Part shown: positions 50,560 to 58,150 of the stretch, in pieces
How the letters are laid out: every line of letters begins with the position of its first letter
Position numbering within the stretch: position 1 is the first letter of the stretch
From: Streptomyces sp. Root1304
Lineage (GTDB): Bacteria > Actinomycetota > Actinomycetes > Streptomycetales > Streptomycetaceae
NCBI RefSeq assembly: GCF_001426405.1
Contig: NZ_LMEP01000023.1
Coordinates: 274,485-338,484, forward strand
Length of the DNA: 64,000 bases
Direction: 5' to 3'
Program-made: the position numbers and the translations under genes
The notes under the pieces: generated by a model
Seen by the model: the letters and a program-made list of their open reading frames with translations, nothing else
What the model was told of the DNA's origin: nothing
The model's database searches: none

Positions 50560-51396
50560 GCGGCTCCGGGGCCAGGGCCGAAGGAGCTGGGACTCCTCGT
50601 AGGCGAAGTGGTCCTCCAGGGCCGTCGCCAGGCGGTCGACCTCGGTGCGCAGGGTCTCCGGGGCGGCGCCGGAGGTCAGCAGGGCTTCCAGTTCGTCGAC
50701 CGTGCGGGCGACCACCCGGTGCTCCCGGCGCATCCGGTCCAGGGAGTCGGCGAGTTCCGGGAACTGCCGCTCCAGGAGGTCGAAGACGCCGTCCTCGTTG
50801 TGGTGGTGGGCGTGGAGCGCGCCGCAGAACGTGAGGCAGTGGCGGGCCAGCTGCCGCCCGAGGGCGGGCGCCGGGGAGCCCAGGCCCTCGCGGAGCGCGG
50901 CGAGTTCGGCGCGGAGTTCGTCGTGCACCGTGACCAGGTGGGCGGCGACGGCCCGGTGTCGCGCGGGGTCCGTGAGGTCCAGGCGGTGGAGGGCGACGAC
51001 GGGGATGACCCGGTCGGTGCCGGCCTGATAGGCGGCGAACGCCGGATCCCGGCCGCACTGTTCCTCGTACAGCCGGTCCCGTTCCTCGCCCTCCGTCACC
51101 GCGGCCCTCGCCGCGAAGCGCTCGACGGTCCCTTCCGGGGTGCCGAGTTCGACGGTCACGTGCGCGTCGGCGCGGAGGTTGTGGAACCAGGCCGGGTGCT
51201 TCGGTCCGCCGGCGTTCGACGCGAAGACCAGGAGCCGGGCTCCGTCCCGTACGAAGACGGCGGGATGGGTGTGGGGCCGTCCGCTGCGGGCGCCGGTCGT
51301 GGTGAGGAGAAGCAGGGAGGCCCCCTCGAACATCCCGCCGACGCGACCGCCGTCGGCGCGGAACTCCTCGATGACCCGCTGATTGAAATCGGACAT
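50392..51396 (-). CDS. F420-type nitroreductase fused to hemerythrin domain, C-terminus overwritten by hairpin element
   Basis: A 334-residue protein. Residues about 1-130 are a deazaflavin-dependent nitroreductase (DDN) domain (LLLLTTTGARSGRPHTHPAVFV, HPAWFHNLRADAHVTVELG as landmarks). Residues about 140-275 are a hemerythrin HHE domain (HCLTFCGALHAHHHNEDGVF, EDHFAYEESQLL) for a di-iron site. From residue 280 on, the frame runs through the 182-bp element and gives an Arg/Pro/Thr-rich tail with no family match, stopping near the far end of the element. The native stop was probably just past residue 279. The ATG has GAAGGG upstream. It is divergent from a MarR gene with a shared palindrome, hinting at redox control. 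Confidence 0.82.
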   Translation of the reverse strand: MSDFNQRVIEEFRADGGRVGGMFEGASLLLLTTTGARSGRPHTHPAVFVRDGARLLVFASNAGGPKHPAWFHNLRADAHVTVELGTPEGTVERFAARAAVTEGEERDRLYEEQCGRDPAFAAYQAGTDRVIPVVALHRLDLTDPARHRAVAAHLVTVHDELRAELAALREGLGSPAPALGRQLARHCLTFCGALHAHHHNEDGVFDLLERQFPELADSLDRMRREHRVVARTVDELEALLTSGAAPETLRTEVDRLATALEDHFAYEESQLLRPWPRSRARACRQTPVCPTTPGTHSRRTGRKPKYGPVRGLPPGTPRARTRRRGAALRATTGV

Positions 51397-51434
51397 GACG
51401 GTGCCCTTCGGTAGCATCGATCACGACAGATCTA

Positions 51435-51451
51435 TTTGCTTTGAAAGCAAA
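51435..51451. promoter_or_regulatory. MarR-type operator
   Basis: TTTGCTTTGAAAGCAAA is a 17-base inverted repeat with perfect 7-base arms in the gap between the divergent nitroreductase-hemerythrin and MarR genes. Its low GC against the surroundings stands out. Confidence 0.75.
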
Positions 51452-51471
51452 GCTAAATCGGAGGGTGCAGG

Positions 51472-51999
51472 GTGTCAACCGCACACGAGGGGGACCGGCG
51501 TGCCGGAGGGCCGGACACCGGAGGGCCGGATGCGGAAGGGTCGGGCATCGAAGGGCCCGGCCTCGACGACGCCGTCCGTACGCTGCTGCTGCTCATGCCC
51601 CGGATGGTCGGGCGGGTCAAGCGCATCAGGATCCCCGACGAGCTGCAGTCCCTCACCCTCGCGCCGCGCCATCTCTCCCTCCTCGCCTACCTGCTCTTCG
51701 ACGGGCCGCTCGGCGTCAACGAGCTCGCGGCCCGGTTGGAGGTCGCCCCGACCACCGTCAGCCTGATGGTCGGCGATCTCGCCAAGCAGGGAGTCCTGGA
51801 GCGGACCGAGGACCCCGCCGACCGGCGGCGGAAGATCGTCTCGATCGCCGAGGTCCACCGCCCCGCGATCGACGGCTGGCTCGGTCGCAGCGCCGGCGCC
51901 TGGCGGGCGGCCCTCGCGCCCCTCGGCCCGGCCGAACGCAGGATGTTCGTCGAGACCCTCGCCGCGTACGAGCACGGTCTCGCCGACCACGACGACTGA
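51472..51999 (+). CDS. MarR-family transcriptional regulator
   Basis: A 175-residue regulator with a Gly/Pro-rich N-terminal extension of about 30 residues. The winged helix contains LGVNELAARLEVAPTTVSLMVGDL and the wing EDPADRRRKIVSI typical of MarR. The GTG start follows GGAGGGTGCAGG. The palindrome 21 bases upstream is the likely binding site, giving autoregulation and control of the divergent nitroreductase-hemerythrin gene. The ligand is unknown. Confidence 0.9.
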   Translation: MSTAHEGDRRAGGPDTGGPDAEGSGIEGPGLDDAVRTLLLLMPRMVGRVKRIRIPDELQSLTLAPRHLSLLAYLLFDGPLGVNELAARLEVAPTTVSLMVGDLAKQGVLERTEDPADRRRKIVSIAEVHRPAIDGWLGRSAGAWRAALAPLGPAERRMFVETLAAYEHGLADHDD

Positions 52000-52041
52000 A
52001 CGGAAACGGGCGAAAGCCCTCTTTGTGGCAGGATGCGGATC

Positions 52042-53139
52042 ATGAGTTCGAGCACGGCGTCAATCACACGCGAGTGGACCACCTGGGGGCCGGTGGTGGC
52101 GGCGCTTGCACTTGTCGCGGCCTGGGGGCGCGACCTCCCCGGCTTCGCCGTCGGGCTCATCGCGCTCTGTCTGATCGCCGCCGTTCTCGCCGCCGTCCAC
52201 CACGCCGAGGTCATCGCCCACCGGGTGGGCGAACCGTACGGCTCGCTCGTCCTCGCCGTGGCCGTCACCGTCATCGAGGTCGGACTCATCGTCTCGCTGA
52301 TGGTGGGAGGCGGCGAGAAGACCTCGACCTACGCCCGTGACACCGTCTTCGCCGCCGTCATGATCACCTGCAACGGCATCGTCGGTCTCTCCCTCCTCGT
52401 CGGCGCGCTCCGCAACCGCGTCGCCGTCTTCAACGCGGAGGGCTCCGGCGGCGCGCTCGCCACCGTCTGCACCCTGGCCACGATGACGCTGGTCCTGCCG
52501 ACCTTCACCACCAGCCACCAGGGCCCCGAGTTCTCCGGCGTCCAGCTCGCCTTCGCCGCCGTCGCCTCCATCTGCCTGTACGGCGTGTTCGTCGGAGTCC
52601 AGACCGTCCGGCACCGGGACTACTTCCTCCCCGTGCCGCGTCCCGGCCACGAGTCGGAGGACGACCACGCGGACCCGCCGACCCGGCGTGACGCCTGGAC
52701 CAGCCTCGGTCTCCTCGTGGTCGCCCTCGTCGCCGTCGTCGGCAACGCCAAGCTGATCTCCCCGACGATCGAGGACGGCGTGCAGTCGGCGGGCCTGCCC
52801 AAGGCGGTCGTCGGTGTCGTGATCGCCCTGCTCGTGCTGCTCCCCGAGACCCTCGCCGCCGTCCGCGCGGCCCGCAGGGACCGCGTCCAGACCAGCCTCA
52901 ACCTCGCCTACGGCTCCGCCATCGCCAGCATCGGACTGACGATCCCGGCCATCGCGCTCGCCTCGATCTGGCTCTCCGGGCCCCTGGTGCTGGGCCTCGG
53001 CCCGCTCCACATGGTCCTGCTCGTCCTCACCGGTGTGGTGAGCGCCCTGACCGTGGTGCCCGGACGGGCCACCCTCCTCCAGGGCGGCGTCCATCTCGCG
53101 ATCTTCGCCGCCTTCGTCTTCCTGTCGTTCAGCCCGTGA
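52042..53139 (+). CDS. chaA: Ca2+/H+ (Na+/H+) antiporter, ChaA type
   Basis: A 365-residue membrane protein of the CaCA superfamily. Two halves of about five membrane segments each carry the alpha motifs: VAVTVIEVGLIVSLM with its acidic residue and LLPETLAAVRAARRDRVQTSLNLAYGSAIASIGLT (landmark LPETLAAVRA). An acidic/His-rich loop (HESEDDHADPP) lies between. It exports Ca2+, Na+ or K+ against H+. ATG at 52042 has CAGGA at suitable distance; ATG at 52033 overlaps that site. Its final codons are the first unit of a tandem repeat. Confidence 0.88.
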   Translation: MSSSTASITREWTTWGPVVAALALVAAWGRDLPGFAVGLIALCLIAAVLAAVHHAEVIAHRVGEPYGSLVLAVAVTVIEVGLIVSLMVGGGEKTSTYARDTVFAAVMITCNGIVGLSLLVGALRNRVAVFNAEGSGGALATVCTLATMTLVLPTFTTSHQGPEFSGVQLAFAAVASICLYGVFVGVQTVRHRDYFLPVPRPGHESEDDHADPPTRRDAWTSLGLLVVALVAVVGNAKLISPTIEDGVQSAGLPKAVVGVVIALLVLLPETLAAVRAARRDRVQTSLNLAYGSAIASIGLTIPAIALASIWLSGPLVLGLGPLHMVLLVLTGVVSALTVVPGRATLLQGGVHLAIFAAFVFLSFSP

Positions 53140-53229
53140 CGGATCAGCTCAGCCCGTGACGGACCCCCTCAGCCGGCGACGGATCCGCTCAGCCCGTGAC
53201 GGATCCGTCCTGCCGGCGACGGATCCGTC
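53130..53229. repeat. Five tandem 20-bp repeats starting at the antiporter stop codon
   Basis: Units at 53130, 53150, 53170, 53190 and 53210 follow CAGCCCGTGACGGATCCGCT with small changes; units 3 and 5 share CCGGCGAC in place of CCCGTGAC. Unit 1 contains the codons for Ser-Pro-stop of the antiporter. The repeat appears to have arisen by duplication of the gene end. There are no spacers, so it is not a CRISPR. Confidence 0.85.
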
Positions 53230-53247
53230 AGGCCTCTGCCCGACCTT

Positions 53248-55644
53248 TCAGCCCCTGACGACCACCACCCGCAGGGCCGGCGAGCGCAGGATGTCCTTCT
53301 CGCAGAACCGGGAGGTCACCCAGCGCTCGGCCCCGTACAGCCGGGTCTGGTCGCTGTAGTGCGGCGACGCCGGGTTCGACGACTGGGAGTACGAGAGCAG
53401 GGTGCGGGCCACCGGGCACCGCCCGCCGTCCCAGCCCACCGCCTGCACATGGCTGGTGCCGTGCGCGACCTCCACGTAGCCGCCGCCCGCCGCGTTCCAC
53501 ACGGGCTCGGCCTTGTTCCAGATGCCCAGCGACTCGGTGCCGCCGCTCACTGGGATCCGTTCCCCGTTCCGTACGACGAACTGGTGGGCGCCGAGCGGCG
53601 CGTCCAGCGCGATGCCCGCCGTCCGCAGCTCCGCCACCGCGTCGGCGAGCGCCTTCGCGAAGCCCGGGGCCGCGGTGTTCACGGTGTGCGGGGTACGGAC
53701 CGGGTCGGCGGGCGAGAACGGCACCAGCCACTGCTGCGCCGGCGGCACCGTCGCCGTGAACTTCCGCCAGAACCGGTCGAAGAGCAGCGCCCCCCGGCTG
53801 TCGGTGTTCACCGTGCGGTCCCAGGCACCGATCACCCGGCAGGCCTCGGTGTCGTCCGGCAGCGCCTCGGGGCAGGCCCGCGCCACGTCCGCCGCCGCCA
53901 GGTCACCGGCAGGCGCCCGGTTGGCGAACTGCTGCCGCTGGAGGTCGGCGACCGTCAGACCGCCGCGCGCCGCCATCGCCGACACGTCCTCGACGCCGCC
54001 CCGGGTACGCAGCGAACGCGGTGTCGCGACCGCCCCGAAGATCCGCTCGTAGCCGGTCAGCGGCCGCTCCGCGTTGGCGAGCCAGGCGCTGTCGTTGGAG
54101 TTCTCCACGTACGGGGTGTCCCGCAGCAGCGGCATCTTCGCCGGGCCGAAGACGCCCGGCTGCACCGCGTCCGGGTCGGAGCCCGGCGCGCAGTCCGACC
54201 GGGAACCGTCGAGCACCGCGACGCCCGAGGCCGGATACGTGGCCCGGCCGAGCGGCGTGGAGCAGCGCGCGGCGAGCTCGTCGGTGATCCGGGGGAGCAC
54301 CTGCGACTGGGTGAAGAGGGAGTGGCCCGCCGAGTCCGCCGCGATCGTGTTGACCCAGGGGAGCCCCTGGGTGCGCTTCAGGGTGTCGGCGATGTCCTGC
54401 GTGGACCGCGCCCTGCCGAAGCCGAGCGCGGTGTCGGAGCCGCGCAGGTTGGCCGCGTTGGGGTCGTTGAGCGCGTACGCCGTGGTCGCGGTCCACGGCA
54501 GCGGGAGCTGGGGGCCGAGTCCGCCGACGACCGGGCCGTACCGGGTCCACCACTGCGTACGGGAGACGGGCGCGCCGCCCTTGACCGGCACCGTCACCTG
54601 ACGCGCGGTCATCCGCTCCGGCCGGCCGTCCACCAGGTACGAGGTCGGGTCGCCCGGGGCGAGCGTCAGCTGGTGCAGGTTGAGCGGGACGCCGGTGGCG
54701 ACGGTGTGGCTCCAGGCCACCTTGTCGTTGAAGCCGATGTTGACGACGGTCGTGCCGAGGAGCGAGGCGCCGGAGACGTTCAGCTCGCCCGGGATGGTCT
54801 GCTGCGACTGCCAGAAACGGCGGCCGCCCTGCCAGGGGTAGTGCGGGTTGCCCAGGAGGAGACCGTGTCCGTTCGCGGTCGTGGCGCCGGAGAACGCGAC
54901 GGCGTTGGAGCCCATGGTGGCGTTCTCGGGCGCGAACAGCGCGCGGGCGGCCTCGGCCGCCCGGTCCGGGTCGGGGATCTCCTGCGCGGCGCCCGCACGC
55001 GCGGCGGGGGCGGCCGGCGGCCGGGCGGCGGTGATGCCGTCGACGGCCCGGCCCTGGCCGCCGAGCACGGACACGGCGAAGCCGCGCCGGGCCACGTCGA
55101 GCGCGGTCACCGGACGGACCCAGTCGGCCCCCGCACAGGCCGGGTCAGTGATCCGGTTCTTCCGCAGCCAGGCGTTGTAGCCGGCCGCCCAGCCCCGCAT
55201 GAGTTCCTTGAGGTCGCGGCTCGGCCCGGCCGGAGCCGGGGTCCGCAGCAGCTCCTCGACCGTCCCGGCGTCCCTGACGCCGCGGAAGTACAGGTCGCTG
55301 GAGAGGTTCGTGGTGGCGGAGGAGAGCGAGCCGTCCGGGGCGGCGTCCGGGCCGAAGGCACCGGAGCGCTCGCCGTTCACGGTGAGGAAGCCGTCCGCGA
55401 GGGTGCACACCTGGTCGGCGGCCTGGGCCCAGCCCGTGCCGAAACCGAGGTTCGCGTAGTCCTTGGCCACGATGTGCGGGATGCCGTACTCGGTGTACCG
55501 GATGACGGCCGAAAGGCCCCGGTCGGACGGGTGGTGGTCCCGGCCCCCGGAGTCGGCGACGGCGGCGCCGGGCAGCGTGGCGGTGACCACGGCGAGGGCG
55601 GCCCCGGCGAGCGCGAGGTGTTTCAGGCGGGTGCGGAGGTGCAA
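53248..55644 (-). CDS. Secreted penicillin-acylase family amidase (Ntn hydrolase S45)
   Basis: A 798-residue secreted proenzyme. The signal peptide (1-30) ends near GAAVADSGG. The alpha chain runs to about residue 245 including a linker, and the beta chain should start at the autocatalytic nucleophile S246 in MGSNAVAFSG. Conserved HTVATGVPLNLHQL and ENSNDSAWLAN follow. The pattern resembles aculeacin/cyclic-lipopeptide acylases and the N-acyl-homoserine-lactone acylase AhlM of Streptomyces more than penicillin G acylase. It removes fatty acyl chains from amides outside the cell. TTG start chosen because GGGAGG precedes it and the signal peptide begins there; an in-frame ATG lies 42 bases earlier. 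Divergent from an acyl-CoA ligase gene. Confidence 0.9.
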   Translation of the reverse strand: MHLRTRLKHLALAGAALAVVTATLPGAAVADSGGRDHHPSDRGLSAVIRYTEYGIPHIVAKDYANLGFGTGWAQAADQVCTLADGFLTVNGERSGAFGPDAAPDGSLSSATTNLSSDLYFRGVRDAGTVEELLRTPAPAGPSRDLKELMRGWAAGYNAWLRKNRITDPACAGADWVRPVTALDVARRGFAVSVLGGQGRAVDGITAARPPAAPAARAGAAQEIPDPDRAAEAARALFAPENATMGSNAVAFSGATTANGHGLLLGNPHYPWQGGRRFWQSQQTIPGELNVSGASLLGTTVVNIGFNDKVAWSHTVATGVPLNLHQLTLAPGDPTSYLVDGRPERMTARQVTVPVKGGAPVSRTQWWTRYGPVVGGLGPQLPLPWTATTAYALNDPNAANLRGSDTALGFGRARSTQDIADTLKRTQGLPWVNTIAADSAGHSLFTQSQVLPRITDELAARCSTPLGRATYPASGVAVLDGSRSDCAPGSDPDAVQPGVFGPAKMPLLRDTPYVENSNDSAWLANAERPLTGYERIFGAVATPRSLRTRGGVEDVSAMAARGGLTVADLQRQQFANRAPAGDLAAADVARACPEALPDDTEACRVIGAWDRTVNTDSRGALLFDRFWRKFTATVPPAQQWLVPFSPADPVRTPHTVNTAAPGFAKALADAVAELRTAGIALDAPLGAHQFVVRNGERIPVSGGTESLGIWNKAEPVWNAAGGGYVEVAHGTSHVQAVGWDGGRCPVARTLLSYSQSSNPASPHYSDQTRLYGAERWVTSRFCEKDILRSPALRVVVVRG

Positions 55645-55801
55645 CGTGCCTCCCAACGGAAGGATGATTCCTGCGAGTCGGACCATGCACGCAGCCGCGC
55701 CCCCCGCTTGTCAACATGCCGTTCGGTATCCGAGGTCCGGGCATGTGCGGCGCGCCGCAAGGTACTTGACCTCCCGCACGGTGCGAGCCGAGGATCACCG
55801 C

Positions 55802-57310
55802 ATGGATCGACTCCTCAGCCGCGCCGTCGACGGTGTCCTGCGCACGACCGCCCAGCGGGTACCCGACCGGATCGCCGTCCGGTACGCCGACCGGACCTGG
55901 ACGTACGCGGAGCTGGACGCCGCCGTCTCCACCGCCGCCGCCGTCCTGCGGGAGGCGCACCACGGCCACGCCCTGCCGGACGCGGCCCGGGTCGCGACCT
56001 ACGGCCACAACTCGGACGCGTACCTGATCGCGTTCCTGGCCTGCTCCCGGGCCGGACTGATCCACGTCCCGGTCAACCACCACCTGACCGGCGACGACCT
56101 CGCGTACCTCCTGGAGCAGTCGGACAGCGCGCTCGTCCTCGCCGATCCCGCCCTGGCGGACCGCGTCCCCGAGGGCTTCCCGGTCAGGGCGCTGCGCGAC
56201 GCGCCCGGTTCGCTCCTCGACGCGCTCGCCGCACCGGAGGCGTACGACACCGACCGCGACGCCCGCGAGTACGTCCAGCTGCTCTACACCTCGGGCACCA
56301 CCGCCCTGCCCAAGGGCGCGACGATGACCCACCGGGCGCTCGTCCACGAGTACGCGAGCGCGATCGAGGCCCTCGATCTGAGCGAGGACGACCGGCCGGT
56401 CCACGCGCTGCCGCTCTACCACTCGGCGCAGATGCACGTCTTCCTGCTGCCCTACCTCGCCGTCGGCGCCGAGAACACCATCGTCGACGGACCCGACCCC
56501 GCCGTCCTCTTCGACCTGATCGAGGCGGGGCGCGCCGACAGCCTCTTCGCCCCGCCGACCGTCTGGATCGGCCTCGCCAACCACCCCGGCTTCGCGAGCC
56601 GCGACCTGTCGGCGCTCCGCAAGGCCTACTACGGGGCCTCGATCATGCCCGTCCCCGTCCTGGAACGGCTGCGCGCCCGCCTCCCCGCACTCGCCTTCTA
56701 CAACTGCTTCGGCCAGTCGGAGATCGGCCCGCTCGCCACCGTCCTCGGCCCCGACGAGCACGAGGGCCGGATGGACTCCTGCGGCCGTCCCGTCCGGCAC
56801 GTCGAGGCGCGGGTCGTCGGCGAGGACGGGGAGGACGTGCCCGACGGCACGCCCGGCGAGATCGTGTACCGCTCACCGCAGCTGTGCGACGGCTACTGGC
56901 GCAAGCCCGAGGAGACGAAGGAGGCCTTCCGGGACGGCTGGTTCCACTCGGGCGACCTCGCCGTCCGCGACGCCGAGGGCTACCTCACGATCGTCGACCG
57001 GGTGAAGGACGTCATCAACTCCGGGGGAGTCCTGGTCGCCTCCCGCCAGGTCGAGGACGCGCTCTACACCCACCCGGGCGTCGCCGAGGTGGCCGTGATC
57101 GGCCTCCCCGACGAGCGCTGGATCGAGGCGGTCACGGCGGTGGTCGTCGCGCGCGGAGACGTCACCGAGGCGGAACTCCTCGCCCACGCGCGCGAGAACC
57201 TGCCGCACTTCAAGGCCCCGAAGCGGGTCCACTTCGTCCCGGAACTGCCGCGCAACGCGAGCGGCAAGATCCTCAAGCGGGAGCTCCGCGACCGCCTGGC
57301 GGAGGCCTGA
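55802..57310 (+). CDS. Long- or medium-chain acyl-CoA ligase (AMP-forming)
   Basis: A 502-residue class I adenylating enzyme. Motifs are LLYTSGTTALPKG, YNCFGQSEIGPLA, the hinge GWFHSGDLAVRDAEGYLTIVDRVKDVI and the catalytic lysine in PRNASGKILKRELRD. It resembles FadD13/FadK-type ligases. It is divergent from the acylase gene, so acyl chains freed outside could be activated inside; this link is inferred from position only. The ATG has GAGGAT upstream. It ends 7 bases before the convergent hypothetical gene. Confidence 0.9.
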   Translation: MDRLLSRAVDGVLRTTAQRVPDRIAVRYADRTWTYAELDAAVSTAAAVLREAHHGHALPDAARVATYGHNSDAYLIAFLACSRAGLIHVPVNHHLTGDDLAYLLEQSDSALVLADPALADRVPEGFPVRALRDAPGSLLDALAAPEAYDTDRDAREYVQLLYTSGTTALPKGATMTHRALVHEYASAIEALDLSEDDRPVHALPLYHSAQMHVFLLPYLAVGAENTIVDGPDPAVLFDLIEAGRADSLFAPPTVWIGLANHPGFASRDLSALRKAYYGASIMPVPVLERLRARLPALAFYNCFGQSEIGPLATVLGPDEHEGRMDSCGRPVRHVEARVVGEDGEDVPDGTPGEIVYRSPQLCDGYWRKPEETKEAFRDGWFHSGDLAVRDAEGYLTIVDRVKDVINSGGVLVASRQVEDALYTHPGVAEVAVIGLPDERWIEAVTAVVVARGDVTEAELLAHARENLPHFKAPKRVHFVPELPRNASGKILKRELRDRLAEA

Positions 57311-57317
57311 CACGACG

Positions 57318-57947
57318 TCACTCCCCGCCCTGCTCCTCGGCGCCGGGCTCGTGGTCGTCCAGTTCACCGCGCAGGGAGCCCGGTCCGGCCGCGGGTCCCT
57401 CCCTGAGGAGGGTGAGGAAGCTGCTCAGGGGGTGGTGCCGGGGGCGGGCGTCGTACTCGATGCCCTCCGGGTCCCGGTACGCGTCCAGGCGCGCGAAGGG
57501 CACGATCACATAGGGGCGTGCGGACCACGGGTGGGTGGCGACGGGATCGGGGTCCATGCGCCACTCGGTGCCACGGGTGTGGTTGTGGACCTCGCCGACG
57601 TACCAGCAGGCGACCTGGACCAGCGGGGTGTGTTCGCGGGCGAACAGGTCCTCGGCCGAGGTCACGTGTTCGCGGACGAGGGCTTCGACGCGGTCGAGCG
57701 TACGCTCGCCGAAGTCCCATCCGCCGCCGTGGTCGCGGCTCCAGCCGTCGAAGCGGCCCCGCTGCTCGGAGAGCCACGCCGTCAGCCGGGGGTTGTCGGC
57801 GTGCGCCTCGTCGATACGCCGGGTGACGGCGTGCTCGTCCTCGTCCTCGTACGCGTCGCCCTCGTCCCCTCCCTCGTACGCGTCCTCCGCCGCGTACGCG
57901 TACGTGTCCGCGCTCTTGTCCTCGGGGTCCCGGATTTCATCGCTCAC
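57318..57947 (-). CDS. Hypothetical acidic protein
   Basis: A 209-residue protein that I do not recognise. An acidic, Tyr/Ala/Asp-rich N-terminus (about 1-42, with DEDEHA) precedes a globular part rich in Trp and His (WSRDHGGGWDFG, VACWYVGEVHNHTRGTEWRMDPDP). No signal peptide or membrane segment. The GTG start lies directly after TAGGATTAGCTGCT, where TAGGAT could be a -10 box for an almost leaderless transcript or AGGA a ribosome-binding site. The coding periodicity and position between two genes support a real gene. Confidence 0.7.
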   Translation of the reverse strand: MSDEIRDPEDKSADTYAYAAEDAYEGGDEGDAYEDEDEHAVTRRIDEAHADNPRLTAWLSEQRGRFDGWSRDHGGGWDFGERTLDRVEALVREHVTSAEDLFAREHTPLVQVACWYVGEVHNHTRGTEWRMDPDPVATHPWSARPYVIVPFARLDAYRDPEGIEYDARPRHHPLSSFLTLLREGPAAGPGSLRGELDDHEPGAEEQGGE

Positions 57948-58030
57948 AGCAGCTAATCCTAGTCCTCGATGTGGCCGTAAGGATCGCGAATCTGCACGGA
58001 GTTGACACACGACGCGCCGAAGAATCCAGG

Positions 58031-58058
58031 TTGCGGTGGCAAAGCTGCGCCCTAGGAT
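58031..58058 (+). promoter_or_regulatory. Promoter candidate for LAETG surface protein
   Basis: TTGCGG (58031-58036) and TAGGAT (58053-58058) are 16 bases apart, a usual vegetative Streptomyces layout, about 90 bases before the start. A TTGACA at 58002 lacks a partner. Confidence 0.5.
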
Positions 58059-58150
58059 CGGAGCGCTTGTGCGGCGCCCACATGAGCTTCGGGGGCCCTG
58101 GCGTCACACAGCCGGAAATCCGACCCGTGGGGCTCCCGGGGGAAAGCACT

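Noticed and set aside
53130..53229. CRISPR array
   Set aside because: Five direct 20-bp units are contiguous with no spacers and no cas genes.
47659..57310. Secondary-metabolite gene cluster suggested by two acyl-CoA ligases and an acylase
   Set aside because: No polyketide synthase, peptide synthetase, carrier protein, terpene synthase or tailoring set is present.
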